A stretch of 64,000 nt of DNA. It comes from an uncultured Clostridia bacterium. GTDB taxonomy: Bacteria; Bacillota; Clostridia; Lutisporales; Lutisporaceae. The stretch lies in NCBI GenBank assembly GCA_937930535.1, contig CALGKJ010000074.1, positions 1-64,000 of the forward strand, read 5' to 3'. Below the pieces are notes generated by a model. The model saw only the letters and a program-made list of their open reading frames with translations, ran no database searches and was not told where the DNA came from. A program made the position numbers and the translations under genes. This document shows positions 7,656 to 16,800 of this stretch, one piece after another (positions within the stretch are counted from its first letter, which is position 1; each line of letters begins with the position of its first letter).

Positions 7656-8453
7656 ATGAATGCCATAGTTTTGGCAGGTGATAAAAAGAAAAAAAGTAAC
7701 ACAGCAGATAATTCATCAAATGATAATGAAAAGGATTCCAGTTATCTTACGGATCAGGTAGATAATAAAGCTCTTATAAAGCTAAAGGATAAATACATGA
7801 TAGAGTACGTTATTGATGTTTTGAGAAAATGCAGCTCTATCGATAAAATAGCAGTTATAGGACCTGTTAATAAGCTTGAGGATATTGTTGGCAGTAAGGC
7901 TGAGTACATAATAGAAGGTACTGACTCAATAGTGGATAATATTCTTTTGGGACTGAAATGCTTTCCTGATAATGAGGAGGTGCTTATTTCAACCTCTGAT
8001 ATTCCAATGATTACAGTAGAGGCTATTGAGGACTTTATCAAGCAGTCAAAAGCCAGAAATGCAGATTTATGCTATTCCATTGTTGATAAAAGAATAAATG
8101 ATGAAAAATATCCTGGTATAAGGCGTACATATGCAAGGCTGAGAGAAGGCAAATTTACAGGCGGAAATATATTTTTATTTCACCCTAGAGCCACAGATAA
8201 ATGCAAAGACTTTGTAGAAAAAATGCTGGAATACAGAAAAAGTCCTGCCAAAATGGCAAAGGTGCTGGGGTTTGGATTTCTTTTGAAGCTGGTACTAGGC
8301 TTACTTAGTATAAAGGCGGCCGAAAAAAAATGCGGAAGGCTCTTGGGAATTAAAGGAGCAGCCATAATATCTCAATACCCCGAAATAGGTAATGATGTAG
8401 ATAAAATCTCCGATGTTGAATATGTAGAAAAGTATTTGGGATTAATGCAATAA
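7656..8453 (+). CDS. MobA-like nucleotidyltransferase-fold protein
   Basis: A 265-residue protein with a GT-A/nucleotidyltransferase fold resembling MobA-type NTP transferases. The opening MNAIVLAGD and the metal-site segment STSDIPMIT (residues about 110-118) fit. However, the usual LAGGxSxRxG loop is replaced by a Lys/Asn/Ser-rich insert (residues about 10-38, beginning DKKKKSNTAD). The C-terminal half has a short hydrophobic stretch (FGFLLKLVLGLLSI). The nucleotide specificity is therefore unclear. The ribosome site is AGAAGGA. It lies between ispE-GntR and the germination receptor genes with no obvious functional link, and a terminator follows. Confidence 0.65.
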   Translation: MNAIVLAGDKKKKSNTADNSSNDNEKDSSYLTDQVDNKALIKLKDKYMIEYVIDVLRKCSSIDKIAVIGPVNKLEDIVGSKAEYIIEGTDSIVDNILLGLKCFPDNEEVLISTSDIPMITVEAIEDFIKQSKARNADLCYSIVDKRINDEKYPGIRRTYARLREGKFTGGNIFLFHPRATDKCKDFVEKMLEYRKSPAKMAKVLGFGFLLKLVLGLLSIKAAEKKCGRLLGIKGAAIISQYPEIGNDVDKISDVEYVEKYLGLMQ

Positions 8454-8473
8454 TCTATAATAAATATCTGTTC

Positions 8474-8525
8474 AAGCTCTAACCTTAATACATGTAATTT
8501 GTAAGGGTTGGAGCTTTCTTTTTTT
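8474..8525 (+). terminator. Rho-independent terminator
   Basis: Stem AAGCTCTAACCTTA (8474-8487) / TAAGGGTTGGAGCTT (8502-8516), one G-T pair and one mismatch, followed by TCTTTTTTTG. Confidence 0.88.
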
Positions 8526-8672
8526 GAAAAATCAACATACACATTAAATTCTTCTGTCCATAATTTTAGCAGGGCTTTATTTTTTTGCATATATTGATAA
8601 ATTACTGTAAAAAATATTTCAATGAGCATTGAGTATGTAGATTTTAAAATCCCTTATTTATAACTTGAGGAG

Positions 8673-8888
8673 ATGATGAGTTTGTTTAAGCTGATAGTAC
8701 AAAACATCAGAGGTTTTTTCGACACAAATATATTTATTTTCATGTTAATATTTGGACTTTTTACTATACTGGTTGACTATCCATATTTTAAACGGCTAAA
8801 GTACAAAAAAGATGCCATCGTTACATATTTTTTGGGAGTATCCCTTATTATACTCCCATTTTTGCTACTGGTAATATCAAGACTATAA
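8673..8888 (+). CDS. Small two-helix membrane protein (CLC_0170-like)
   Basis: About 70 residues with two predicted transmembrane helices, IFIFMLIFGLFTILVDY (about 22-38) and a hydrophobic YFLGVSLIILPFLLLVIS (about 51-68), and a charged KRLKYKKD loop between them. Small proteins of this type commonly precede gerA-type operons in clostridia. The start is ambiguous: ATG at 8673 and 8676 lie very close to the GAGGAG ribosome site (8667-8672), and TTG at 8682 is better spaced. It is 18 bp upstream of the receptor A-subunit gene, so it is probably co-transcribed. No function is known. Confidence 0.6.
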   Translation: MMSLFKLIVQNIRGFFDTNIFIFMLIFGLFTILVDYPYFKRLKYKKDAIVTYFLGVSLIILPFLLLVISRL

Positions 8889-8906
8889 GAAAAAGGAGGT
8901 AGCCTG

Positions 8907-10517
8907 ATGGGGTTATTTACACGCAGAAAGCTTGCAGAGGAAAAAAAGGATGAATCACAAAAGATTAAAAGCTCCAAGAGTTTGTCGGAAAATATAGGTC
9001 TTGTAAAAAAATATCTAAAGGATTGCGATGATATTGTATACAAGGAATTCAGAGTAGGTCTAGAACAGAAGCTTGAGTTTACCCTGGTATACACTGATGG
9101 AATGATTGATAGGGACTTTATAGTGGATTCGGTGTTGGGAGAGCTTATGATTCATGCTAGAGAGGTTCCTCCTGACCCTCCGCAGCTTAAGGATAAACTG
9201 TTTGAGCTTGTCCGATATGGAGCAATCCCCTCTGTAGAGATAAAGGAAATAGACAATCTGGATGATGCGGTGCTTGCTATTCTTACCGGTGATGTAATTC
9301 TCTTTATGGACGGAATAGAAAAGCTGCTGGTTATAGGGGCAAAGGGATGGCCTACCAGAGGAGTATCAGAGCCTTCTACTGAATCAGTAATCAAGGGACC
9401 TAGAGATGGCTTTACAGAAACCTACAGGTTTAATACAGCTTTGGTAAGAAGACGCATCAGAGACCCCAAGCTTAAGCTTAAGCAGATGCAGATTGGAAGA
9501 AGAAGCTGTACGGATATAGGAATAATGTACATAGAGGATATAGCTATGGAATCTCTGGTGGAAGAGGTACAGAGAAGGCTAAAGACAATAGATATAGATG
9601 CAATACTTGAAAGCGGATATATAGAAGAGCTTATAGAGGATAATTCCTTTTCCCTTTTTCCCCAGGTAAAATTTACAGAAAGACCAGATAAGGTGGCTGC
9701 CGCTCTACTGGAAGGGCGTGTGGTCATAATGGTAGATAATACTCCCTTTGCTATTATAGTGCCTGTTACTGTAACCAGCTTTTTTCAGGCGGCAGAGGAT
9801 TATTATATAAGATGGCTGCCAGCTACAATACTGAGACTCTTAAGATATATTGCAGGAGTAGTAACTCTTATAGCTCCGGCAACATACATAGCTGTAACTG
9901 CTTATCACCCAGGGATACTGCCATCAGAGCTGGTTTTATCTATTGCGGCAGCTAGGGAGGGTGTGCCATTCCCGGCAGTAATAGAGGCGTTGATAATGGA
10001 GATCACCTTTGAGCTGCTGAGGGAAGCCGGCGTAAGGCTTCCGGTACTAATCGGAGGCGTAGTGGGCATAGTAGGAGGTCTTGTAATAGGTCAGGCGGCG
10101 GTAGAGGCAGGCATAGTAAGCCCCATTATGGTAATAATCGTTGCTGTTACTGCTATAGCTTCCTTCTCAATACCTGATTATGCATTTTCAAATGCATTTA
10201 GACTATTCAGGTTTTTGCTGATATTCTCAGCAGGCTTCCTTGGCTTATATGGCATGATTCTGATGATACTCCTTATTTTGGGACATATGGCTAAGCTGAA
10301 AAGCTTTGGAGTACCCTACTTATCACCCTTTGTATCTTTTGTCAGCAGTGATATGAAGGACACTGTACCCAGACTGCCTTTATTTCTAATGCGAAAAAGA
10401 CCTCTTCAGACAGTCAGGGACAAGATAAGGCTGGTAAACAACAGACACCTTATAAACCAATTGGAAGCAGATGCTGAAGCCTCAAATAAGAGGAGGGATA
10501 ATAGTGATAAAAAATAA
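8907..10517 (+). CDS. gerKA: GerA-family germination receptor A subunit
   Basis: A 536-residue protein with the GerA layout: a large soluble N-terminal region (1-290) and a C-terminal membrane region with about five helices, such as AGVVTLIAPATYIAVTAYHP and VLIGGVVGIVGGLVIGQAA. Conserved signatures IEKLLVIGAKGWPTRGVSEP and GPRDGFTETYRFN are present. A subunits sit in the spore inner membrane and, with B and C subunits, detect nutrients. The ribosome site is AAAGGAGG. It overlaps the B gene (start 10504). The symbol gerKA is given by similarity to clostridial receptors; which nutrient is sensed is unknown. Confidence 0.88.
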   Translation: MGLFTRRKLAEEKKDESQKIKSSKSLSENIGLVKKYLKDCDDIVYKEFRVGLEQKLEFTLVYTDGMIDRDFIVDSVLGELMIHAREVPPDPPQLKDKLFELVRYGAIPSVEIKEIDNLDDAVLAILTGDVILFMDGIEKLLVIGAKGWPTRGVSEPSTESVIKGPRDGFTETYRFNTALVRRRIRDPKLKLKQMQIGRRSCTDIGIMYIEDIAMESLVEEVQRRLKTIDIDAILESGYIEELIEDNSFSLFPQVKFTERPDKVAAALLEGRVVIMVDNTPFAIIVPVTVTSFFQAAEDYYIRWLPATILRLLRYIAGVVTLIAPATYIAVTAYHPGILPSELVLSIAAAREGVPFPAVIEALIMEITFELLREAGVRLPVLIGGVVGIVGGLVIGQAAVEAGIVSPIMVIIVAVTAIASFSIPDYAFSNAFRLFRFLLIFSAGFLGLYGMILMILLILGHMAKLKSFGVPYLSPFVSFVSSDMKDTVPRLPLFLMRKRPLQTVRDKIRLVNNRHLINQLEADAEASNKRRDNSDKK

Positions 10518-11613
10518 TGATATAATTTCTCCATATCAAATATCAATGATAGTGATTATGACTATGATTGGAGCCAGTGCTTTTCATTTTGTGCATGATG
10601 CGGTGGCTAGATCGGGCAATGATGGATGGATAGTAGTGGGAATATATGGGCTATTGAATATTGTAGCAGCATGGCTTCTGATATCCCTTAATGTACGATT
10701 TCCGGGAAAGACCTTTCCTGAATACATACAGGAAATAATAGGAGTAATACCGGGTAAAATAGTTACTATTATTTTTATAGCTTATATTGCCATAATTACC
10801 GCTTATGAAGTCAGAGAGTTTACGGAGGTTGCCAAGATGTTTCTGCTGCCTCGTACTCCAACTGAAATAATAATGCTTACCTTGATACTAACTTGTGTAT
10901 ATGTTGTAAGAGGCGGTGTTGAGTGTGTAGGCAGAATAGTAGAAATCACTTTTCCACTGGTTTTTATACCATTTTTCTTGATATTGCTTGCTGGTATAAC
11001 AAACCTGGAGCTAACCAATATATTTCCCTTGTTCAGGGATATGCCCAACAAGTTTATAAATATGGCTCCTGATATACCCCATGCCTTTTTTGGTATTGAA
11101 TATTTACTATTTTATATTGGCTTTATGGGAAAACCCCAAAAAGCATATAAGCCAGTAACACTAGGCTTGCTGTTTGTTACAGGCTTTTATGTGCTTATAA
11201 CCTTTATAGGTATTACTGCCTTTGGTGCTGATGCAGTTCCCAAATATATATGGCCTTTATTAAGCTACATACGTGATATAAACATTCCGGGACTGTTTTT
11301 AGAGCGTTTGGACGGTGTTGCCTTGGCCATATGGGTTATAACGGTATTTACTACAATCATTACAGGCTACTTTATAATATCTTATTCCTTTTCCAAGGTA
11401 ATAGGAACAAAGGAACACAAACAATATGTACTTCCCATGGTAACTGTAATTTTTTACTTGGCGTTGCAGCCTGATGGGCTGGCTCAGCTTTATGATTGGG
11501 GAAATATTATGTTCAAATACGTAAGCGGAGTATTTATGTACCTATTGCCTATACTACTGTTAATCATCACAGTAATAGGAAAACGAGGGGGGAGCAGAAA
11601 TGAAAAGGCTTAG
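10504..11613 (+). CDS. gerKB: GerA-family germination receptor B subunit
   Basis: A 369-residue integral membrane protein of the APC-like spore germination permease family (PF03845) with about ten helices. A GTG start at 10504 is chosen because AGGAGGG (10491-10497) is spaced 6 nt upstream; an ATG at 10471 in the same frame lacks a site. The gene overlaps the A gene by 14 bp and the C gene by 14 bp, showing tight translational coupling. B subunits bind the nutrient germinant. The NNDIISPYQISMIVIMTMIG N-terminus is typical of the family. Confidence 0.88.
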   Translation: MIKNNDIISPYQISMIVIMTMIGASAFHFVHDAVARSGNDGWIVVGIYGLLNIVAAWLLISLNVRFPGKTFPEYIQEIIGVIPGKIVTIIFIAYIAIITAYEVREFTEVAKMFLLPRTPTEIIMLTLILTCVYVVRGGVECVGRIVEITFPLVFIPFFLILLAGITNLELTNIFPLFRDMPNKFINMAPDIPHAFFGIEYLLFYIGFMGKPQKAYKPVTLGLLFVTGFYVLITFIGITAFGADAVPKYIWPLLSYIRDINIPGLFLERLDGVALAIWVITVFTTIITGYFIISYSFSKVIGTKEHKQYVLPMVTVIFYLALQPDGLAQLYDWGNIMFKYVSGVFMYLLPILLLIITVIGKRGGSRNEKA

Positions 11614-12736
11614 CTTGTTTATTACCCTGATAATATTGTGTACACTGCTGACAGGATGCTGGGATAAGGTAGAAATAGATGAGCGTATTTTTGTATTGGG
11701 TATTGGTATTGATAAAGCATCGGAAGAAGAAAAAAATCAAGTTAGTGACCGCTATTTAGTATCCTTTGCATCACCCATTGTAGGTGCGCTTAAGGAGGGT
11801 GGAGACGGCAAGGTATTTGATACCTATAATACAGCAGGTGAAACCTTCACTATATGTCTTACTCAGATGCTTTCCAGATTAGAGCAGAAGCTTTCCTTTG
11901 AGCATACAAGAGTACTCATATTAGGAGAAAATCTTGTAAAGGATGAGCGGCTTTTTAGGGAGATACTTGATTCTGTTGGGCGGGCACATGAGTTTCATAA
12001 GAGCATGTATGTTTTCGTAGTTCCTGACAAAGCTCACGAAATATTTAATGTAGAGCCAAGATACAGCAAGCTGTTAGCCATGTATATAGCTGGGATCGCT
12101 GATAACGAAATATACTCAGCCAGAATATCCAAAATGGCAGCCCACGAAATGTACAATAAGCTGCTTAATCAAGATGGAAGCGTAATGATACCAAGACTTA
12201 TGGCTCATAAGGATGAGGTAAAGGTTGCAGGCTTAGCTGTTATTAAGGATTATAAGCTTATCGGGTATATAAGCGAGGAAGAAAACATATATACAAGCTG
12301 GGTGACTAATGAGGCGGAAGGCGGTATCATCACCACTAAGTACAACGATATATCCATACCATTCAGATATAATGAATTTAAAAGAAAAATAAAGTTGGAT
12401 AAAGTTGAGAATAATAAGATATATATAACCTTAAGTATGGAAACGGAAGGTGAAGTGGAAGAATACATTTGGAATAAGCAGCTCTTGGAACAGGAAAATA
12501 TCCATAAAATGGAGAAACAACTTGAAAAAGAAGTAGTAGAGCAAAGTGAAAAGATAGTTAAAAAATTTAAAGATGAACTGCAGGTTGATTTAATAGGAAT
12601 TAGAGACTACCTAAAAAAGTTTCAGCCGGATGTATACCAAACCGTCAAATCAAAATACAATGAAAGATTTCGTGATGATATAGTAATAAATGTAACAGCC
12701 GATGTAAAGATAAGGCGTGTAGGCTTATTAGAATAA
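11600..12736 (+). CDS. gerKC: GerA-family germination receptor C subunit (lipoprotein)
   Basis: A 378-residue Ger(x)C-family lipoprotein. The signal peptide ends in a lipobox, LLTGCW (Cys at about residue 20), followed by DKVEIDERIFVLGIGID, the usual GerC start. C subunits are anchored on the outer face of the spore inner membrane. The ribosome site AGGGGGG lies in the end of the B gene, which it overlaps by 14 bp. A terminator follows, closing the receptor operon. Confidence 0.9.
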   Translation: MKRLSLFITLIILCTLLTGCWDKVEIDERIFVLGIGIDKASEEEKNQVSDRYLVSFASPIVGALKEGGDGKVFDTYNTAGETFTICLTQMLSRLEQKLSFEHTRVLILGENLVKDERLFREILDSVGRAHEFHKSMYVFVVPDKAHEIFNVEPRYSKLLAMYIAGIADNEIYSARISKMAAHEMYNKLLNQDGSVMIPRLMAHKDEVKVAGLAVIKDYKLIGYISEEENIYTSWVTNEAEGGIITTKYNDISIPFRYNEFKRKIKLDKVENNKIYITLSMETEGEVEEYIWNKQLLEQENIHKMEKQLEKEVVEQSEKIVKKFKDELQVDLIGIRDYLKKFQPDVYQTVKSKYNERFRDDIVINVTADVKIRRVGLLE

Positions 12737-12757
12737 TATGTTTCAGGGTGCATATAA

Positions 12758-12805
12758 AAAGGGAGTATTGCAAAACTACTTTAAGTAGCCAGTGATGCTC
12801 CCTTT
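12758..12805 (+). terminator. Terminator after germination receptor operon
   Basis: Outer stem AAAGGGAG (12758-12765) / CTCCCTTT (12798-12805) with an inner CTACTT/AAGTAG hairpin. The trailing T-run is short. Confidence 0.75.
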
Positions 12806-12934
12806 GTTATATATAGTTAATTAAAATGAATGAAATACAAACAAAAATATGATAAAATATATAACAATTCCAATAAAGGCTAAAATTCATACAAGAATTG
12901 GCAGCAGGTGAAATTTTAAAGGGGGAATGTAACA

Positions 12935-13792
12935 ATGGATGACGCAAAAAAAAGGCTAATATATGATTTAGAAAGAATTCAAAAGAATGGGTATCAACTC
13001 AATGAAGGTGAAAAAGCATGGGACTATATAGAGCTGATGCTTGAGTATATGGGCGATCCAGACTCTAGACTTCGAGATGATTTGATATACTCGACTTTTT
13101 GTGAGTGGATTTGTGAAAAGGAGTATTTTAGCAATACAGAGCTTTTGACTATATTAAATACTTTAATGGATGAAGAGCATTTGTTTTATAAAATAGGCAG
13201 CACTAATAATAATACCGTATTTATGAGAACTTTTTCAATTCTTGGAGTGGTATTAGTTCTTTTTCAACATAGGAAAAAACCTTTTATAGATTCAGAATTA
13301 TTTATGGAAACTAAGAGTAATATTTTACGCTACTATAAGGAAGAAATGGATTTTCGCGGCTATACAGAAGAGGCTGGCTGGGCGCATGGGGCAGCACATG
13401 GGGCTGACGCATTAGATGAATTGATACAATGCAGCGAAAGTGACGCTGATACGTGTAAAGAAGTTTTAGACTCAATTCAAAGGGTGTTATATAATGAAAA
13501 ATATTTATTGTGCAATGAAGAAGATGAGCGTATTACCCGTGTGGTTTCTAGAATGATCAGAAGGGGCTTAATATCTGAGCAGAATATATGCCATTGGATT
13601 GATGGTTTGGTACAATGCTTAGAAGGGGAAATGAATCGGAAACAGTATGTGGCAAGGGTCAATACTAAAAATTTTGCACGCTGCCTTTATTTTAGACTTA
13701 TGCACCATTACTGTGAGGGAGAGATTACCAATCATTTGTATAAGTTAGAAGAAAAGTTAAATCGGTTCCTTAAAATAGATAAGGAAAAATAG
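12935..13792 (+). CDS. DUF2785 protein, first gene of the NRPS unit
   Basis: A 285-residue soluble, mostly helical protein resembling DUF2785. A conserved-looking WAHGAAHGADALDEL segment (about residues 150-164), with His and Asp that could bind metal, and a C-terminal CLYFRLMHHYCEG segment are seen. There is no signal peptide or membrane helix. The ribosome site is AAAGGGGG. It ends 26 bp before the synthetase start, so it is almost certainly co-transcribed with the NRPS genes. The family has no established function; a role in regulation, immunity or tailoring is only a guess. Confidence 0.65.
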   Translation: MDDAKKRLIYDLERIQKNGYQLNEGEKAWDYIELMLEYMGDPDSRLRDDLIYSTFCEWICEKEYFSNTELLTILNTLMDEEHLFYKIGSTNNNTVFMRTFSILGVVLVLFQHRKKPFIDSELFMETKSNILRYYKEEMDFRGYTEEAGWAHGAAHGADALDELIQCSESDADTCKEVLDSIQRVLYNEKYLLCNEEDERITRVVSRMIRRGLISEQNICHWIDGLVQCLEGEMNRKQYVARVNTKNFARCLYFRLMHHYCEGEITNHLYKLEEKLNRFLKIDKEK

Positions 13793-13818
13793 AAATATTA
13801 ATAGAAAGGGTGTACGAT

Positions 13819-16800
13819 GTGGACGCCAATAAAATACTTCAGAAAGAAAATATACAAGATATTTTAGCTCTTACACCCCTGCAGAAGGGCATGCTTTTCC
13901 ACTATCAGATGAACCCTGTATCAAAGGATTACGTGGAACAGATTGCGTGTCGCATCAAGGGGAAACTGGAAGCTGAAGATATTAGAAAAGCATGGCAAGT
14001 CTTAGTGGATAATTATGAAAGCTTGCGTTCTATATATAAATGGAGAAAATTAAAGGAACCTGTACAGATTATATTGCGAAAGTATAGTCCTCCATTTTTT
14101 ATAAAGGGGGCAGCTGCAGTGAATATAGAAAGCTTTATGCGGGAGGAGATGGAGCAAGAGATAGACTTATCTGTTGCCCCTCTCCACTGCAGTTTGTATT
14201 GCATCTGTCCAGAGGAATATGTACTTATTCTGACTTACCACCATATACTATGGGATGGGTGGAGCAGCAGCATTTTATTACAAGATTTCAAGAGGGCTTG
14301 TATGGCTATTCAAGAGGGTAAGCGATATCAGCCTAAAAGTAGTGCGCAATCTTGGAAGCAATATATAAAATGGATTGGAAGCCAAAATGCTGAGAAGGCT
14401 AGAGATTACTGGGAAAACTACTTAAATGGGTTTGAGGGTGCTAACAAATTCTATGAATCTTTTAACATAGGTTCTGAAGACGAAACTGGCAGTGTAAATA
14501 TCATAATAGATAAAAAAGACTTTCAGTCTATCCATCAGATATGCAGGCATAAACATCATACCATTGCTGGTTGGATAAATGCTGCATGGTGTATTTTGCT
14601 GCACCGTTACTGTATGAGCAATGATATTGTTTTCGGCAGTACTGTCTCAGGCCGAAGCAAGGGGATTCCTGATATAGAGAGCATGGTAGGACTCTTTATT
14701 AATACACTGCCTGTACGTGTTAAGCTAGAGGAAAAGCTGCGGGTATGTGATGTAGTTTCCAAAATAGAGCTGGATATAAAAGAAAGAATAGATTATGAAA
14801 CAACACCCTTGACTGATATGAAAAGCGACTTATTTGATACAATTGTTGTTTATGAAAATTACCCCATGGCTGATACAAAGGCTGATAGTGTAGATATCGA
14901 AATCGCAGCTGTCAGAGAAGAAACACATTACACCATAGCTATTGCAGCTAAGGAAAACGAAGGCAGTCTGGATATTACTTTTAAATATAAAAAGGATAAG
15001 ATTTCTTATGATGCAATCAGAAGATTATCTAATCACTATAAAGTTATAATGCTAGAGATGGTAAAATGCTATGAAGCAAACATTTCAAGCATAGAAATAT
15101 TAAATGAAGAGGAAAAGAAACTGCTTAAAAAGTGGAATACTACAACAAGGGAGTATCCTAGAGAAAGCACTATAGCAGAGCTTTTTGAGGAAAAAGTCAG
15201 AGAGTGTGCAGATAACGTTGCTGTTAGCTGCGGAGACAAAAGCATAAGCTATCGGGAGCTGAATCAAAAGGCCAGCAAGCTTGCTGCATTATTACGTATA
15301 AAAGGTGTCGGACCTGATTCCATAGTTGGATTAATGACTAAAAAGTCAATTGAGATGATAATAGGTGTTATAGCAATATTAAAAGCAGGGGGAGCATACC
15401 TTCCGTTAAATCCTGAATATCCCGCAGAACGTATTTCATATATTCTTGAGAATAGCGGTGCAAAGCTGCTTTTAACAGAAGAGAACTCTTTTGGCAAGGT
15501 CGACTTTAGCGGTCAGATAATAGAGATAAACGATGATGTTTTCTATAATGATTTATCTGCAATTCCGGTCAGTAATAATAAAGCTGCTGACTATGCATAT
15601 ATTATTTATACTTCAGGTTCTACCGGCAGACCTAAGGGTGTAGCTGTAGGACATCGGGCTCTTCATAATTTCCTTTCTGCGCTTTATGATCAGTTTGGGG
15701 GTCGGATAGGCGTCGGCGATCACTGTTTAAGTCTTACAAACATATCCTTTGATGTTAGTGTCGGTGAGATATTTTTTCCCTTAATTTATGGAGCAAGGCT
15801 GGTTATCTTTGAAGATGAAAAGACAATAGATAGTAATAGGTTGGTAAGAATTCTCTTTAATGAAAAAATTACCTTTGCTTATATACCACCTACTTTACTA
15901 AAACCAGTATATGAGCTGATCTTAGCTTCAGGTGATACCACCACGCTCAACAAACTATTGGTAGGTGTAGAACCTATAAAGGATGATATTCTGCAAGCCT
16001 ATAAGGAACTTAATAAGGATATGCAGATAGTTAACGGCTATGGCCCTACTGAGGCTACAATTTGTGCAACTATGTACAAATATGAAAGTCACGAGCCCCA
16101 AGGTAAAAATGTACCTATAGGCAAGCCTCTAAATAATACTAGAATCTACATAATAGATAGTAATAATCAGCTATCTCCTATAGGGCTGCCGGGAGAACTC
16201 TGCATTAGCGGCGACCTTTTATCAGAGGGATATTTAGGAAAGCCGGAGCTTACAGCTGCCAGATTCGTTGCCAATCCCTTTGAGTCAGGCAGCCTTATGT
16301 ATCGAACCGGGGATCTTGCAAGATGGTCAATGAATATCAGCGGCATACCTGATGGTAATATTGAATTTTTAGGACGTATAGATAACCAAGTCAAAATTCG
16401 TGGGTATCGTATTGAATTAGGAGAGGTTGAAAGCGTACTGCGGAAACAAGAAGGGGTCAAAGAAGCAGTAGTGCTGGACCATATAGATAACAGCGGTATC
16501 AAATATTTATGCGGGTATTTTATAAAGGATGGAGAGACAGCATTAGAAGTTATACGTAATGGAATGAGAAGAGAATTGCCGGATTACATGGTGCCGGGTA
16601 TTCTGATAGAAATTGATAGAATACCAATAACGGACAATGGAAAAATCAATAAAAAAGCATTATTGGATATGGCTGCTGTACAACAAAAGGTAAAAGAATA
16701 TGAAGCTCCCCGTAATGACATTGAAGTAAAGCTTGCAGGTATTTGGCAGGAAATATTAGGAGTAGAACGGGTGGGAATTAATGACGACTTCTTTGGACTT

